From BOG-933 sp037147415 (GTDB taxonomy: Bacteria; Pseudomonadota; Alphaproteobacteria; Azospirillales; Azospirillaceae): 14,286 nt of DNA. This document shows, piece after piece, positions 13,224 to 14,286 of this stretch. Numbering within the stretch: position 1 is the stretch's first letter; each line of letters opens with the position of its first letter. Made by a program: the position numbers and the translations under genes. Under the pieces are notes generated by a model. The model did no database searches and had not been told where the DNA came from. It saw only the letters and a program-made list of their open reading frames with translations. Where the stretch lies: assembly GCA_037147415.1 (NCBI GenBank), contig JBAWVF010000103.1, forward strand, positions 1-14,286. The letters run 5' to 3'.

Positions 13224-14286
13224 ATGGCCGATACAGTGATGGCCCGCGATGATACCCAGCTGATGGACGGCAATCAGGCGGCGGCCTGGGTTGCCTATCG
13301 GTGCAGTGAGGTCGTGGCCATCTATCCCATTACCCCGGCCTCGCCGATGGGCGAGTTGGCTGATGAATGGGCGACTGCGGGCAAACGCAACCTGTGGGGT
13401 GATGTGCCGCGTATCGTGGAGATGCAGTCCGAAGGCGGCGCCGCCGGCGCCATCCACGGCGCGCTTCAGGCCGGCACGTTGGCGACGACCTTTACGGCGT
13501 CGCAGGGCCTGCTATTGATGATTCCGAATCTCTATAAGATCGCGGGTGAGTTGACGCCGTTTGTGCTCCATGTGGCGGCGCGCACGCTGGCGACGCATGC
13601 GCTTTCGATCTTCGGCGACCATTCCGACGTGATGGCGTGCCGGCAAACCGGCATGGCCATGCTTGCCTCTTCGACCGTGCAGGAAGCGCAGGACATGGCC
13701 CTGATCGCTCATGCCGTGACGCTTAAGGCGCGGGTGCCGTTTCTGCATTTCTTCGACGGGTTTCGGACTTCGCATGAATTGAACGGCGTCAAGCCGTTGG
13801 TCGAGGATGATTATCGGGCGCTGCTCGACGAATCGGCGATTACCGCTCACCGTCGCCGCGGCCTGTCGCCGGATCGGCCTGAATTGCGCGGTACGGCGCA
13901 GAATCCCGACGTGTTCTTCCAGGCGCGCGAGGCGTGCCAGCCCTATTATGACGCCTGCCCCGGTTTGGTGCAGGATGCCTTGGACCGCTTTGCCGAGCGT
14001 ACCGGACGAACTTACCGCTTGTTCGATTATCACGGTCATCCGAATGCCGAGCGGGTGATCGTGGCCATGGGTTCGGGGGCCGAGACCGCGCGGGAAGCGG
14101 CGCAAGTGCTGGCGGCGCGCGGTGAACGAGTCGGTGTCGTCACGATTCGCCTGTACCGGCCGTTCTCGATTGCCGATTTCGTGACGGTGCTGCCCGAGTC
14201 GGTGCGGTCCATCGCCGTGCTCGACCGCACCAAGGAGCCGGGTTCGGTCGGCGAACCGCTCTATCTCGATGTGGTCGCGGCGCTGG
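13224..14286 (+). CDS. nifJ: Pyruvate:ferredoxin/flavodoxin oxidoreductase, N-terminal 354 residues (runs off the window)
   Basis: The open frame reaches the right edge, so only about 30% of the usual ~1,200-residue single-chain enzyme is visible. The enzyme oxidises pyruvate with CoA to acetyl-CoA and CO2, reducing ferredoxin or flavodoxin. It can feed nitrogenase, fermentative metabolism or, in reverse, carbon fixation. Domain I is complete in its key parts: MDGNQAAAWVAYR (14-26), YPITPASPMGE (34-44), VEMQSEGGAAGAIHG (65-79), TASQGLLLMIPN (91-102) and HVAARTLATHALSIFGDHSD (116-135). T37, E70 and R120 match pyruvate/TPP residues T31, E64 and R114 of the Desulfovibrio africanus enzyme, with a constant offset of six. 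The start of domain II is also visible (VIVAMGSGAETAREA). The TPP and iron-sulfur domains lie beyond the window. The GGAGG site fixes the start. It is transcribed away from the TPR gene. Confidence 0.96.
   Translation, partial: MADTVMARDDTQLMDGNQAAAWVAYRCSEVVAIYPITPASPMGELADEWATAGKRNLWGDVPRIVEMQSEGGAAGAIHGALQAGTLATTFTASQGLLLMIPNLYKIAGELTPFVLHVAARTLATHALSIFGDHSDVMACRQTGMAMLASSTVQEAQDMALIAHAVTLKARVPFLHFFDGFRTSHELNGVKPLVEDDYRALLDESAITAHRRRGLSPDRPELRGTAQNPDVFFQAREACQPYYDACPGLVQDALDRFAERTGRTYRLFDYHGHPNAERVIVAMGSGAETAREAAQVLAARGERVGVVTIRLYRPFSIADFVTVLPESVRSIAVLDRTKEPGSVGEPLYLDVVAAL

Overview
The window looks like chromosomal DNA from a motile, Gram-negative alphaproteobacterium, most plausibly a Rhodospirillales or magnetospirillum-like organism that lives across oxic-anoxic conditions. 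This is inferred from gene content: an HBM-type chemoreceptor with CheW and CheD, a bacteriohemerythrin, cytochrome b561, a NifJ-type pyruvate:ferredoxin/flavodoxin oxidoreductase, LPS-heptose and lipoprotein-modification genes, and an NDUFAF7-type methyltransferase beside lgt. There is no rRNA, tRNA, CRISPR array, insertion sequence or phage gene.

Layout. Plus strand, 120-6564: a long pentapeptide-repeat protein; a bacteriohemerythrin 4 nt behind it; a large methyl-accepting chemotaxis protein with its own probable promoter; a strong hairpin; then cheW, cheD and a YahK-type zinc alcohol dehydrogenase closely spaced. Minus strand, 6586-7383: moeB, divergent from an MlaA-family gene (7484-8242, plus) through a 100-bp region that can hold two interleaved promoters. 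Minus strand, 8237-11714, in transcription order: cytochrome b561, hldD, lgt and the NDUFAF7-type methyltransferase, linked by 4-nt overlaps or a 12-nt gap. A terminator at 11753-11789 separates this set from an upstream TPR membrane protein (11813-12913, minus). That gene is divergent from nifJ, whose first 354 codons reach the right edge.

How the genes fit. The receptor, CheW and CheD form an accessory chemotaxis module. The receptor ends in a CheR/CheB-tether-like DWQEF and keeps Gln residues that CheD could deamidate. No cheA, cheY, cheB or cheR is present, so the module must feed into a pathway encoded elsewhere. The hemerythrin beside it suggests, but does not prove, a link to oxygen. 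The minus-strand set mixes envelope biogenesis (LPS heptose, lipoprotein lipidation) with respiratory functions (a b-type cytochrome, a putative complex I assembly methyltransferase).

I did not find a convincing new biological system. The most distinctive sequence-level feature is a 12-bp tandem repeat at the end of lgt, whose last unit supplies the lgt stop codon and the overlapping GTG start of the next gene. Other points worth a second look are a lipobox-less MlaA homologue, a shared palindromic stop for two convergent genes, a duplicated stop region at the end of the dehydrogenase, and a TPR protein whose middle domain I do not recognise.
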